A stretch of 64,000 nt of DNA from Pontibacillus sp. HMF3514 (GCF_009858175.1 NZ_CP047393.1:3224001-3288000), one strand, 5' to 3'; counted from the stretch's first letter, positions 43,608 to 52,646 are shown. Numbers and translations are program-made. Notes: generated by a model not told the origin, from the sequence alone.

Positions 43608-43639
43608 AAAAACGCCACCCGATCGGATGGCGTTTTTAC
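43608..43639. terminator. terminator downstream of the M6 protease
   Basis: AACGCCA/TGGCGTT within a near-perfect 24-base palindrome, flanked by A and T runs so that it can work on either strand; it mainly serves the minus-strand protease gene. Confidence 0.85.
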
Positions 43640-43661
43640 TCTTACTTATTCAAATAGATTT

Positions 43662-46019
43662 TTATTTGTGAATAAGCACCTTACCAACTGTGCCGTCTTC
43701 ACTTTCTCCAGTTACACGGAACTTCAAGCCGTAATTTGGTACATTACGTCCTGCATCCTCAATTCCTTCATTTGAATAGTCTGCACTATCATCAAATAGT
43801 GCTGTGCGTTTTGTTTTATTATCCTTCAATGACATACCGTAAAGCTCGGTATAATCAAGGTACATTTCCTCTGTCTTATCTAAACTAAATGCTGCATCAT
43901 GTACTTGGTAGCGTGTAGAGGCAGTTAGACCATTACTCCACTCAAGCTTGTTCTGGTCAGCATCAACTACGCCTACAAAACCTTCACCTGGATGTACACC
44001 TGTCCAGTTGTTGTCATATTTCTTATCCACATACCAGACAACTAGGCCAGCATCGTATTGCATTAAGCTTGCACCACGACGGATGTTCGCTAATCCTTCG
44101 TCTACACCATTATGACTTCTCCATTCTAGAAGGTAATAGTGATCCGTGTATTTCTTACCGTTTGATTTTTCGAAGCCATTTAGATTGAACTTCGCTTCAC
44201 CTTCAGCATCATCCGAAACAAGTTGGTTTCCATCTGCATAAAGGCTAATATCATCTACAAAGAAACCAGGATTTGAAACAGCTGCGTCAGTTACATATTC
44301 AAAACCTACTTCAACCGCTTCACCTGTATAATCAGATAGATCAACGGTTACTTGCTTCCATCCGTTTGATGAACCAGTAATACCTTCTCCTAAGTTGTTC
44401 CCATGAGGATCAGTATTTGTAGAAATCTCCGTATGGACAGGTTCACCATCAACAGTCACATATGCGTAATCCCAGTCCACTTCAATGTCATACCATGTTT
44501 GGAATGTTAGCTGAGCATTCCCAGCATTTGATAGGTCGACTGTTTTCGTCAGCTTATTGTGAAGGTAATTATCACTTCCACTAAAGTATTCGCTCTCCCC
44601 GCTGTAAGGCTCGTTAATCACTGTTTCTTTCTTTGGAAGATTTACCTTAACGACATCGTTGTTTTCGCCTTTTGTTGCCGCTTCATCTAGTAAAAATTCC
44701 ATTCCTTCTCCATTTACATCCTCTAAATCTACTTCAGAACCTGTCTGCCAATTACCGCCTACAGAAGCTTGAAGCATTTCTTTCATATAAGGACTGAACC
44801 CTGTCGGCATCGTACCTGGTATAGCTCCTGCCCAGCTACCACTTGCCATGATCGACCAGTAACTTACCGGCTCACCAGCACCTGAGTACATCGTGTCATA
44901 CTCATCCGGAAGACCAAGATCATGTCCAAATTCGTGAGCAAAAACACCTACAGCTCCATCTTCTGGCTCAATGGTGTAGTCGTAAGCAGCCATTGTGCCA
45001 CCCCAGTATGGTACGCTAGCTTCTGTACCTGCAATAGGAGTTACGCCACCAAGGTTCCAACGGTGAGACCAAATAGCATCTTCGCCAAGCTTACCGCCAC
45101 CTGCTTCTTCACCTACTCCTGAGTGGATAACCATTAGGTGGTCAACAAGTCCGTCAGCTTCTAGATAATTACCGTCACCATCTAAGTCGTAACGATCCCA
45201 TTCATCATACTCTGAAAGATCTACGCTTGAATCTTGAGCTGCTTTCTTAAGTGCTTCTCTAACCAATTCGCGAGCGTTAACGTCTCCGCCATTTTCATTA
45301 GCACCATAGTACGCTGCAGGATGTTCTGCTTGGTACCAACCAGCAGCTTCCCCTGTTACGGTATAGCTTCCACCAGATTGTTTTTCATAGTACTGTTTCA
45401 TAGATACGTATTGTTTTCCGTCTGGGCCTGTCCAGCCACCATCACCGAATAGCATGTCTTCATAATGCTCTGGTGAATAAGCTGTATCACTGTTTCCATA
45501 GTACATATCTGTATGTTCTTTTGATATATTACCATGAGGTGCGTCCGGGTATTCGATAAGTAGTGCTAGCACTTTATCCTCTCGAACCTCCCCATTATAC
45601 TGCTCTTCTTTAACAGATTTCGGTGTGTCCGTCTGACCAAGTTTATTCCCGTCACCATTTGTCAGACTGTTATTTTCCATTTGCTTTTTCAATTGATCTT
45701 TCAATTTCTCTTTATCACGATTAAGTTCACCTTTGTCTTGTTCAGCCGCTTCCTGTTTTTGCTGAAGGAACTTATTTAATGCTTCTTGTGCTTCAGCAGG
45801 TGTAGCATCTTCAGAAATCTTACCATTCTCTTTCAACATCTCAATTAAGCGCTCATCGTTAGCGATCGCCATATCAAATGGTGATCCTCCATGTTGATGA
45901 GTCTTTTTCACGTTGCTGTTCCCAAAATCACTCGGAGATGGGACAGCTGCACTTGCTGTTACAGGTCCAACCGCAAGCGCTAATGACAATGCCGAAGAAA
46001 TCAAAGCACGTTTCTTCAT
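43662..46019 (-). CDS. immune inhibitor A-type M6 metalloprotease, secreted
   Basis: 785 residues from ATG 46019, GGGGGGAG upstream. Signal peptide at 1-25 (basic start, hydrophobic core, ASAA-V cleavage region), then an acidic Gln-rich propeptide, and the M6 domain with the zinc motif HEFGHDLGLPDEYD. The C-terminal half has jelly-roll/MAM-like beta domains. The family includes B. thuringiensis InhA, which degrades antibacterial peptides; in a free-living species it may simply be a nutrient protease. Confidence 0.93.
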   Translation of the reverse strand: MKKRALISSALSLALAVGPVTASAAVPSPSDFGNSNVKKTHQHGGSPFDMAIANDERLIEMLKENGKISEDATPAEAQEALNKFLQQKQEAAEQDKGELNRDKEKLKDQLKKQMENNSLTNGDGNKLGQTDTPKSVKEEQYNGEVREDKVLALLIEYPDAPHGNISKEHTDMYYGNSDTAYSPEHYEDMLFGDGGWTGPDGKQYVSMKQYYEKQSGGSYTVTGEAAGWYQAEHPAAYYGANENGGDVNARELVREALKKAAQDSSVDLSEYDEWDRYDLDGDGNYLEADGLVDHLMVIHSGVGEEAGGGKLGEDAIWSHRWNLGGVTPIAGTEASVPYWGGTMAAYDYTIEPEDGAVGVFAHEFGHDLGLPDEYDTMYSGAGEPVSYWSIMASGSWAGAIPGTMPTGFSPYMKEMLQASVGGNWQTGSEVDLEDVNGEGMEFLLDEAATKGENNDVVKVNLPKKETVINEPYSGESEYFSGSDNYLHNKLTKTVDLSNAGNAQLTFQTWYDIEVDWDYAYVTVDGEPVHTEISTNTDPHGNNLGEGITGSSNGWKQVTVDLSDYTGEAVEVGFEYVTDAAVSNPGFFVDDISLYADGNQLVSDDAEGEAKFNLNGFEKSNGKKYTDHYYLLEWRSHNGVDEGLANIRRGASLMQYDAGLVVWYVDKKYDNNWTGVHPGEGFVGVVDADQNKLEWSNGLTASTRYQVHDAAFSLDKTEEMYLDYTELYGMSLKDNKTKRTALFDDSADYSNEGIEDAGRNVPNYGLKFRVTGESEDGTVGKVLIHK

Positions 46020-46249
46020 GATGTGTACTCCCCCCACTTAAGTTTGTCGAATTTTTTGTTAATTCAAACTATTTACAATATAAATGTAACTAGTTGGAAA
46101 TTCAATCCTATACTAGAAAAATAAGAATATATAATCAGTTATAAGAAGGTTTTATAGGGTAATAATTGGGAGTAAAGCATATCTTTATAAGTCTATATAT
46201 CTATGTCGTATTTTGACTATTTTACTAGTACTTACAAAATTATTATATT
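46020..46249. other. AT-rich upstream region of the M6 protease
   Basis: About 230 bases, very AT-rich, holding the protease promoter region and ending at the minJ terminator. No convincing promoter hexamers, operator or small gene could be assigned. Confidence 0.4.
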
Positions 46250-46279
46250 AAAAAAGAAGAGAGAAACCTCTCTTCTTTT
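46250..46279 (-). terminator. minJ terminator
   Basis: Perfect 12-bp stem AAAAGAAGAGAG/CTCTCTTCTTTT with a 4-base loop; T-rich tail on the minus strand. Confidence 0.85.
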
Positions 46280-46299
46280 CATTAATCTATTTTATTTAA

Positions 46300-47514
46300 T
46301 TAGGAATTTTTTTGATAGAGATTTGCTTCTTCCTCTCCTTCATAAACATGATGATCCTTAACAAAAACGAGGCCAAGTTCATAGTAATCTCCTTCATACA
46401 TCGCCCGCTGAGCAAACCTTGGTTCCCCTCTCGTATCACGAACCTCAAGCTTACAGTAAGCTCTATTTTTTTGCAGTGCATGATAGAAATCATCTTCATT
46501 GTTGACTTTACGGTTGTTTACTTTTTCGATTCGTTCGCCAACACACAAGCCCATCTTATCGGCAGCTGATCCTGGTATAACGGCGAGCACCGGTAATCCA
46601 TCAGCACGTGGTGTGAAGAAAGGATTTTTTTGTTGGTCAAAATAGCGGATGATAAATGTACTTAGCTCTCTTCCTATTAGGGCAACTAAGATAGCAACTA
46701 GAGATAATATTGGCACATAGATACTGCCCACCGCCAATGCCGTTACAACACCAGCTAAAATCAATGTGGTCTTTCCTAGTGTTCTTGAAGCCTCTTTTGG
46801 AGCTATACCGCGAACAAGATGCTCATATCCGACTAATGCTGGTACAGCCATTAGTCCATAGCTTTCTCCTCCAACTGAAAACATAGGCCACCATGAAGCA
46901 AATGACTCAATTGCTCCACCAGGAATTACAAAAAAGATTGGTAGAATCGCAAGCTTTTTTAGTCGATGTTGTCCAATCGGTTTTCCTCGCTTGCCTACTA
47001 CTGATTCAGGAAAAGAATCATTGTCACTATGATTCATATAAAGGATTGCTTCAACAAATAGTAACAATCCTAGTAAAATCGCTACGCCTGTTATACTTGT
47101 ACTTTCCCAAAGTTGTAACCATTCTTCAGGCAAAAAGGATATAGATTGATCAGGTAACAATAATAAAAGGAAATAGGTTGCTGCTAGTGTGTAGGCGGGA
47201 GATATCCAGCTTAATTTCATAGATAAACTAGCTAGAACAACAACAATCGTCCAAAGTAAGACACTAGCATATGGAAAAGAGAAACCACTACCTATGACAA
47301 TAAGCGATATTACCAGACCAGATAAGAGACTAATCCCTAAGGTCCCTTGTGCTTCTGTTAAAATACCAAATATTTTTATACCAAAATGTTTACGTTCTCT
47401 TTTAATTCGTAGAAAGGCTGTCATACCTAGTAAAAATACAGCCCAGTACAATACAGGATGAAGATAAAACCTTCCGATCCCCTTAGATATCTCCACTAGC
47501 CAATCGATTGTCAT
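46300..47514 (-). CDS. minJ: MinJ-like topological determinant of cell division (YvjD)
   Basis: 404 residues from ATG 47514, with GGAGGG seven bases upstream. The longer frame to 47703 is rejected because its first 60 residues are translated from repeat element copy B. About eight membrane segments are followed by a PDZ domain (LPVLAVIPGSAADKMGLCVGERIEKVNN, about 310-380). In B. subtilis MinJ links DivIVA to MinD at poles and septa. It is downstream of ctpB, as in that species. Confidence 0.88.
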   Translation of the reverse strand: MTIDWLVEISKGIGRFYLHPVLYWAVFLLGMTAFLRIKRERKHFGIKIFGILTEAQGTLGISLLSGLVISLIVIGSGFSFPYASVLLWTIVVVLASLSMKLSWISPAYTLAATYFLLLLLPDQSISFLPEEWLQLWESTSITGVAILLGLLLFVEAILYMNHSDNDSFPESVVGKRGKPIGQHRLKKLAILPIFFVIPGGAIESFASWWPMFSVGGESYGLMAVPALVGYEHLVRGIAPKEASRTLGKTTLILAGVVTALAVGSIYVPILSLVAILVALIGRELSTFIIRYFDQQKNPFFTPRADGLPVLAVIPGSAADKMGLCVGERIEKVNNRKVNNEDDFYHALQKNRAYCKLEVRDTRGEPRFAQRAMYEGDYYELGLVFVKDHHVYEGEEEANLYQKNS

Positions 47515-47537
47515 GTTGTTTCCCTCCATATAAAAAC

Positions 47538-47683
47538 TAAAGCGCAAGCGCCCGGGTAGCAACGTATATGCAGGACTGAGCCGCAGTACGATAAAGGAAA
47601 CTCGAAGAGCAAAGCGATTCGATGTTGACTTATCGTGCGGAGGTGAGGGATGCATACTAGTTGCTGGGCGCTGGAGCTGGATG
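47538..47683 (+). repeat. interspersed structured element, copy B
   Basis: About 146 bases between ctpB and minJ, plus orientation (antisense to both). Helices GCGCCC/GGGCGC, AGCAAC/GTTGCT, ATGCA/TGCAT and CCGC..ACGATAA/TTATCGT..GCGG. Confidence 0.85.
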
Positions 47684-47701
47684 ATGCCAAAGCTCAAAAA
47701 C

Positions 47702-47732
47702 AAAAATATCCGCAGCGTATGGCTACGGATAT
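47702..47732 (-). terminator. ctpB terminator
   Basis: ATATCCGTAGC/GCTGCGGATAT with one mismatch, followed by TTTTTGTTTTT on the minus strand. Confidence 0.82.
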
Positions 47733-47785
47733 AATTCTATACGAAATGTTGAATTCCTGCATGGTTTTTATTGGCAGACTTATTA

Positions 47786-49291
47786 TTAATTCTTACCTTT
47801 GAATAAAACCTCAAGTGCTTTCTTCATTTGCGTATCATTTTCTTTGTTTTGAACCTTTTGAACGACAGCTGATTGTAATTGAGTTGCTGTTTTCTCATTA
47901 ATGGTTCCTGTTACTTCTAGACCTTGTTTCTCTTGGAAGTTCTTCACGGCAGCAGCAGTCTCTCTACTGAAGTAGCCATCTTTACGTCCAGGATTGAAAC
48001 CAAGTCCTTCAAGCATTTTCTGTACATTTGAGATCTTTTCACTATTTTGATCGTATTTAAGCTCTTGATCGATTTGAACTGGGTTCGTGTAGTAAAACTC
48101 AGGTAACTCAGCTTTTACAGTTGGCTTAATGCCTTCTTTGTGAATCCAATTGCCGTCTGGCGTTAACCATTTGTAGATCGTTAATTTGAGATTGCTTCCA
48201 TCCCCCATAGGGATTGGCTGTTGAACAGTACCTTTACCAAAGCTTTGCTTACCAACTAGATCGTAATCGCCCGCTTCTTTCATCGCTGAAGCAAGGATTT
48301 CAGAGGCTGATGCACTACCTTCATCAATCAGCACAACAATCGGGTAACCTTTCTTCTCTTTTAGGCTAGAGAAGTAACGCTGCTTCTCACCAGAACTATT
48401 AGCAATCTGAACGTAAGGCTCATCTTTTGGAATAAAGTTCTCTAAAATCTTTTGAGCCGAAGTAAACAATCCACCCGGGTTTCCGCGTACGTCAATGACC
48501 AGACCTTCTATATTTTTCTTTTCAAGCTCAGCTAGCTTTTTATTAAAATCTTTCGCCGTATCTTCAGCAAAGGATGTAATCTCAAGCACGCCTGCTTTCT
48601 TTCCATCAATTGTTTTCACATCAGAATATACTGTTTCAATTGGAATCGTATCACGCACAACATCAATCGTAAGGTTTTCTCTTACACCCGGACGATTAAT
48701 TTCTAATGTAACGGTCGTCCCTTTTTCCCCACGAATTTTTAGAACAGCATCGTAAAGATCCATTCCAACAATATTTTCTCCATCCACACCAACAATTTGG
48801 TCTTTAGGCTTCAAGCCAGCTTTTTCAGCAGGAGAGCCTTTAAACGGAGATACGATTGTTACCTTACCATCAATCAAGCTAACTTCTGTACCGATTCCTT
48901 CAAAAGAAGAAGAGATGGTACTTTCAAATTGTTCAACGGTCTCTTGATCCATATAGGTGCTGTAAGGATCGTCTAGCGTCTGGAGCATGCCATCGATGGC
49001 ACCTTCAATTAATTGCTTCGAATCTACATCTTCTACGTATTTTTCTTTTATTAAAGAGTAGGCTTTATTCACCTTCGAAAGCTCTTTATCATTATTCTTT
49101 TGCAATCCACTTAAGAGACTTTCGATTGTTTTCTGCTTTTCTTGATCCTTCTGTTCCTGGTTATCCTCTTTGTCCACCTGCGCTTGGCTTGTCCCAGGTT
49201 GGAAAAGCTGAATGCCTACATACGTTCCCACAGCTCCCAATATCATTGCACCAACTAGGAGCAAAGCCAAATAACGTCTTTTCAGGTTCAT
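47786..49291 (-). CDS. ctpB: C-terminal processing protease, S41 family (CtpB-like)
   Basis: 501 residues from ATG 49291. One N-terminal membrane anchor (8-30), a PDZ domain (about 100-180), the S41 catalytic core with Ser in GSASASEIL and Lys in GKQSFGKGTVQ, and a C-terminal peptidoglycan-binding domain (KISNVQKMLEGLGFNPGRKDG). Membrane-tethered and facing outward. B. subtilis CtpB activates SigK processing during sporulation; the added wall-binding domain suits a periplasmic role. Confidence 0.92.
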   Translation of the reverse strand: MNLKRRYLALLLVGAMILGAVGTYVGIQLFQPGTSQAQVDKEDNQEQKDQEKQKTIESLLSGLQKNNDKELSKVNKAYSLIKEKYVEDVDSKQLIEGAIDGMLQTLDDPYSTYMDQETVEQFESTISSSFEGIGTEVSLIDGKVTIVSPFKGSPAEKAGLKPKDQIVGVDGENIVGMDLYDAVLKIRGEKGTTVTLEINRPGVRENLTIDVVRDTIPIETVYSDVKTIDGKKAGVLEITSFAEDTAKDFNKKLAELEKKNIEGLVIDVRGNPGGLFTSAQKILENFIPKDEPYVQIANSSGEKQRYFSSLKEKKGYPIVVLIDEGSASASEILASAMKEAGDYDLVGKQSFGKGTVQQPIPMGDGSNLKLTIYKWLTPDGNWIHKEGIKPTVKAELPEFYYTNPVQIDQELKYDQNSEKISNVQKMLEGLGFNPGRKDGYFSRETAAAVKNFQEKQGLEVTGTINEKTATQLQSAVVQKVQNKENDTQMKKALEVLFKGKN

Positions 49292-49347
49292 GTACGTCAC
49301 CCCAAATGTATAATTCGATTTTCCCTAAGATTGAGAAATGATTGCAC

Positions 49348-49382
49348 AAAAAGGCATCACACCGGTCTGTGCGATGCCCTTT
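49348..49382 (-). terminator. intrinsic terminator in the ctpB leader or of a small RNA
   Basis: On the minus strand GGCATCGCAC pairs with GTGTGATGCC and is followed by five T, yet no minus-strand gene lies upstream. It falls between a possible ctpB promoter (TATACT at 49447-49452) and the ctpB start, so it may attenuate ctpB or end a roughly 95-base transcript. Confidence 0.6.
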
Positions 49383-49449
49383 ATAAAGTTTATGCCAAAG
49401 CTTTGGAAACATGTCCACTTTGTGTCGTATAGGTAAAAACTTGATAAGT

Positions 49450-49463
49450 ATAGTGTACACTAT
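49450..49463. promoter_or_regulatory. perfect 14-bp palindrome near the ctpB promoter
   Basis: ATAGTGTACACTAT is exactly symmetrical and overlaps a minus-strand TATACT. No regulator can be named. Confidence 0.45.
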
Positions 49464-49557
49464 TTTATTAATGGGAAAAAGAGATTCATCTAATTTAGAG
49501 AGTTGGTACTAAGACCCTCAGAGCACTTTCTTTGCATTTCTATTAATATGCCATAAG

Positions 49558-49616
49558 TGAAAATGATTATCAGTATCATAAAATAGTTGACGATGAGAAT
49601 GGTTTTCAATTAAACT
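49558..49616 (+). promoter_or_regulatory. Fur-controlled promoter of the flavodoxin operon
   Basis: TGAAAATGATTATCA (49558-49572) matches the Fur 7-1-7 box TGATAATNATTATCA at all but one position. A second, weaker box TGAGAATGGTTTTCA (49594-49608) lies in the spacer of a promoter TTGACG (49587-49592), 18 bases, TAAACT. Iron-bound Fur would block it, so the operon should be induced by iron starvation. Confidence 0.85.
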
Positions 49617-49668
49617 GTACGTAATAGTTGAGAATCTTTATCAATTAACGAAAGGTAGGAATCTACAT

Positions 49669-50058
49669 ATGCAATCTTCTTTTGTTGTAAAAAGATCTTT
49701 TCAGCATGAGGCAGACTGTTTCTGCACGGGTGAACAACACACTAACATCATTCAGTTGCAAAAAGGAGATCGAATTGAGCTCACAAATGAACGAAAATAC
49801 GTAGAGCATTTAGGCTGGTATTTTCAAATTATCGTTAACGAGTCCTATCATGTCTATTTCCTTTTATCAGATTTACAAAAAATCTATGAATACAACCTGA
49901 TATGTTCCCTATTGGACTTAGAGTTAGAGATAAATTATTACGAATATAAAGTTGATCATGCCCTGGAATACAAAGAAAAAGAGCCGTTTGATTTTTACGT
50001 ACAACAGTTAGAGAACGCACGCCATTTATTGCATAAAAGAGCTGCCAATCATGTATAA
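49669..50058 (+). CDS. unknown protein in the Fur-controlled operon
   Basis: 129 residues, soluble, no signal or membrane segment. It has a CFC motif near residue 17 and many aromatic and charged residues. I do not recognise it. It is followed after 18 bases by flavodoxin and shares its iron-responsive promoter, so a role in iron-limited redox metabolism or iron handling is plausible (inference from context). Confidence 0.8.
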   Translation: MQSSFVVKRSFQHEADCFCTGEQHTNIIQLQKGDRIELTNERKYVEHLGWYFQIIVNESYHVYFLLSDLQKIYEYNLICSLLDLELEINYYEYKVDHALEYKEKEPFDFYVQQLENARHLLHKRAANHV

Positions 50059-50076
50059 AGAAAGGATGAGTGTATT

Positions 50077-50544
50077 ATGGCAAACATTTTAATTGCATTT
50101 GCTAGCATGTCTGGAAACACCGAGGAAGTCGCTGATCACCTCAAAGATGAGCTCGAAAAACAAGATCACAAGGTGACATTAGAAGAAATGGATGAACTCA
50201 ATCCAACTGATTTACAAGATTATGACGCAGTCCTTCTGGGCTCCTATACATGGGGCGATGGTGACCTACCTTATGAAGTAGAAGAATTTTATGAGGAAAT
50301 GGAAGATGTGGACTTAACAGGTGTACCAGCTGCTGCATTTGGTTCAGGAGATACAAACTATCCAAAGTTTTGTGAGGCGGTACATACCTTTGAAGAAAGA
50401 TTACAAGAATGTGGTGCTAAGGTTTTACAGGATGGTTTTAAAATTGAAATGGCTCTGAACACCGATGAGGATTATGAACGATGCACAGCTTTTGCTATTG
50501 AGTTCTCCTCCAAGTTAATAGAGCTAAGACGTGTATCTGCATAA
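50077..50544 (+). CDS. flavodoxin
   Basis: 155 residues. The FMN phosphate loop SMSGNTEEVA (10-19) and the isoalloxazine-flanking loops SYTWGDGDLP and GSGDTNYPKF are intact. Very acidic, as usual. It replaces ferredoxin as an electron carrier when iron is scarce, in line with the Fur box upstream. Confidence 0.95.
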   Translation: MANILIAFASMSGNTEEVADHLKDELEKQDHKVTLEEMDELNPTDLQDYDAVLLGSYTWGDGDLPYEVEEFYEEMEDVDLTGVPAAAFGSGDTNYPKFCEAVHTFEERLQECGAKVLQDGFKIEMALNTDEDYERCTAFAIEFSSKLIELRRVSA

Positions 50545-50818
50545 CAAAAGCGCGCGCCCGTTTAGCAACGAAGGGACTGGACTGAGCCCGTAGTGAGATT
50601 AACTAAACTTGCTGATTGGCAAGCCGACAGGCGCAGACAGAAGCTTAGTTGCCGTGGTACTTTCACCTAGAAATTTTAACTACGTCGAGTTCCTTCTTGG
50701 ATAAAATTTCATGTCATTAAACATATAAAGGAAACACAAATTGTGAAGCAATTTGATGTTGACTTATCTAACGGAGGCGAGGGAAGTCCCTTCGTTGATG
50801 GGAGCTGGAGCTGGATGT
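50545..50818 (+). repeat. interspersed structured element, long copy C with insertion
   Basis: About 274 bases. The ends form a perfect 14-base helix (GCAACGAAGGGACT with AGTCCCTTCGTTGA, last pairs weak). The conserved core TTTGATGTTGACTTATC is separated from the left part by about 130 extra bases. It directly follows the flavodoxin stop. Confidence 0.8.
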
Positions 50819-50821
50819 AAC

Positions 50822-50849
50822 AAAAAGCCGAGGATATCCTCGGCTTTTT
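50822..50849. terminator. bidirectional terminator between flavodoxin and czrA
   Basis: Perfect 28-base palindrome: AAAAAGCCGAGGAT and its complement. It serves both convergent transcripts and overlaps the last codon of the ArsR gene. Confidence 0.92.
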
Positions 50850-51186
50850 AATGGTGCAATGCGTGATTAATTGTTTGACTTAATATCCCCATTACGTGCT
50901 CATCATCATTTGAATAAAAAAGAGTGGTTCCTTCTCTACGATATTTCACTAGTCTCAAATTTTTTAAGAAACGTAACTGGTGTGATACTGTTGATTGCCT
51001 TAAGTTTAATGTCTCAGCAATCTGGTTAACGGATTGCTCTCTTGTGCAAAGTAAATGTAAAATCCGGATGCGCGTGGGATCTGAGAGAGCTTTAAAGGTT
51101 TGAGAAACCACAAAAAGCGTTTCTTCATCAAGGTCATTGATCTCATTTTGTTCTTCATTAAATTCATTGGATTCATCAGACTTCAT
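50848..51186 (-). CDS. czrA: ArsR/SmtB-family zinc-responsive repressor (CzrA-like)
   Basis: 112 residues. Winged helix [14 protein letters not shown] and [21 protein letters not shown]. The C-terminal helix has D-x-H-x10-H-x2-H ([17 protein letters not shown]), exactly the alpha-5 zinc site of CzrA/SmtB, while no alpha-3 cysteine site is present. It should derepress on Zn(II) or Co(II). It lies 15 bases after the cation exporter gene. Confidence 0.92.
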   Translation of the reverse strand: MKSDESNEFNEEQNEINDLDEETLFVVSQTFKALSDPTRIRILHLLCTREQSVNQIAETLNLRQSTVSHQLRFLKNLRLVKYRREGTTLFYSNDDEHVMGILSQTINHALHH

Positions 51187-51201
51187 ATTATCCCCTCACT
51201 T

Positions 51202-52152
51202 TCATGAATGATCGTGATCATGCGGATCTTCATCAATATGCTGACAAGTGATCGAGCCATCATGAGGATGGTCTTCGTTTTCAAGTTGAATCGTTACGTG
51301 GCCGATCTCCTTATGTTGCAAGTCATGCTCGATTGTACGTAAGAGACTTTGTGATTCATCAAAAGAAAGACCATTTTGGACAACAGCATGACAAGATAAA
51401 GCATTCTTCCCACTCGTAATACACCAAATGTGGAGATCATGGATGCTTTTAATTTCTGGTATGCTTTGAATGGTTTCAATAATCTCATCTACATCAATAT
51501 TTTTAGGCGTGCCTTCCATAAGAACGTGAATAGACTCTCGTACAACACGTCCACCGCTAATCATGATTAAGAAGGCTACGATGACACTCGCTAGTGGATC
51601 GGCCCATCCCCAACCTAAATACATGATAAGCAATGCTGCAACGACAGCTCCAATAGAACCTAGTAGGTCCCCAAGTACGTGTAGAAAAGCTGCTCGCAAG
51701 TTCAAGTTTTCTTCAGTATCCCCTCTTAACAGAATCCATGCTACTACTATATTCATGATCATTCCCAAAATCGCAATGATAAGCATACCAGTAGACGCAA
51801 CCTCAGGAGGGTTCACAAATCGTTTGTATGCTTCATAAAAAATGTAGAATGCAATGAGTACAAGCGTTACACCATTAAATAATGCAGCTAAAATCTCAAA
51901 ACGTTTATACCCATACGTTTTACTGTAGTTCGCTGCTTTTTCCCCCACCACAAAAGCTAGCAATCCTACACCTAGTGAAACTGAATCACTCAACATGTGC
52001 CCAGCATCAGATAATAGAGCAAGACTGTTGGTAATAAACCCACCTACAGCTTCAATAACCATATAGACTGTCGTAATAATAAAACTGATCATGAGTGCTT
52101 TTTTGTTGGCTCCATGTGTATGATCATGGCCGTGATCGTGATTATGTCCCAT
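51202..52152 (-). CDS. czcD: cation diffusion facilitator CzcD-like Zn(II)/Co(II) exporter
   Basis: 316 residues from ATG 52152, nine bases after GGAGG. A His-rich N-terminus (GHNHDHGHDHTHG) and C-terminus flank six membrane segments. Intramembrane sites HMLSD (TM2) and HVLGD (TM5) are complete. It pumps zinc out in exchange for protons. In an operon with its repressor. Confidence 0.93.
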   Translation of the reverse strand: MGHNHDHGHDHTHGANKKALMISFIITTVYMVIEAVGGFITNSLALLSDAGHMLSDSVSLGVGLLAFVVGEKAANYSKTYGYKRFEILAALFNGVTLVLIAFYIFYEAYKRFVNPPEVASTGMLIIAILGMIMNIVVAWILLRGDTEENLNLRAAFLHVLGDLLGSIGAVVAALLIMYLGWGWADPLASVIVAFLIMISGGRVVRESIHVLMEGTPKNIDVDEIIETIQSIPEIKSIHDLHIWCITSGKNALSCHAVVQNGLSFDESQSLLRTIEHDLQHKEIGHVTIQLENEDHPHDGSITCQHIDEDPHDHDHS

Positions 52153-52175
52153 TAACATTCACCTCCTTATTACAT

Positions 52176-52195
52176 ATATGTACATGTATTCATAT
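52176..52195. promoter_or_regulatory. candidate CzrA operator
   Basis: Imperfect inverted repeat ATATG-N10-CATAT centred on TACATGTA, just upstream of the czcD ribosome binding site, where an ArsR-family repressor would be expected to bind. Confidence 0.45.
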
Positions 52196-52343
52196 ATTCA
52201 TTTACCGTTACTTTAACATATGTTACCCCTCACATAAAATCCTTAACCTCAAAATTGGGAGCCAATCACCCATACCTTCGATTGTTAGCTTACATATATT
52301 GAAATAAAACGTTTTTGAAGTATATAAACGGAGGTGAGTTGTC

Positions 52344-52601
52344 TTGCCTTTTAAATTTTGCATTTTTCCAGGATATAAATATTGTGGGCCCGGATGCAGT
52401 GGTCCAGGTGCACCTGTCAATGCTGTAGATGCAGCATGTAAAGCTCATGATGAGTGTTACAGATTTTTTGGACCTTCTTGTCATTGTGATCAAGTATTTT
52501 TAAGTAGATTATATGAACTTCAAAATCCTAATACTGAGGAAGGGCGTCACGCTAGAGTCCTCTATAACTATATGAAACTTCAAACCCTGTTTACATGTTA
52601 A
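52344..52601 (+). CDS. small phospholipase A2-like protein
   Basis: 85 residues from a TTG start preceded by GGAGGTGAG. It reads FPGYKYCGPGCSGPGAPVN, then AVDAACKAHDECYRFFG: a glycine-rich calcium loop followed by the C-x2-H-D-x-C catalytic motif of secreted and parvovirus VP1-type phospholipase A2. Eight cysteines but no signal peptide. Similar short proteins occur in Bacillaceae, some annotated as parvovirus coat-like. It could act on membranes after cell lysis or at the spore surface (inference). Monocistronic. Confidence 0.82.
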   Translation: MPFKFCIFPGYKYCGPGCSGPGAPVNAVDAACKAHDECYRFFGPSCHCDQVFLSRLYELQNPNTEEGRHARVLYNYMKLQTLFTC

Positions 52602-52603
52602 CT

Positions 52604-52637
52604 AAAAAAGTGATGGTTTAAAAACCATCACTTTTTT
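52604..52637. terminator. bidirectional terminator
   Basis: AAAAAAGTGATGGTTT and its complement form a near-perfect long hairpin with T runs on both sides, serving the phospholipase-like gene and the convergent AhpD-like gene. Confidence 0.92.
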
Positions 52638-52646
52638 AGTCAGCAG

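Noticed and set aside
47515-47703. N-terminal extension of MinJ to 47703
   Set aside because: It is translated repeat element B; a good ribosome binding site supports ATG 47514.
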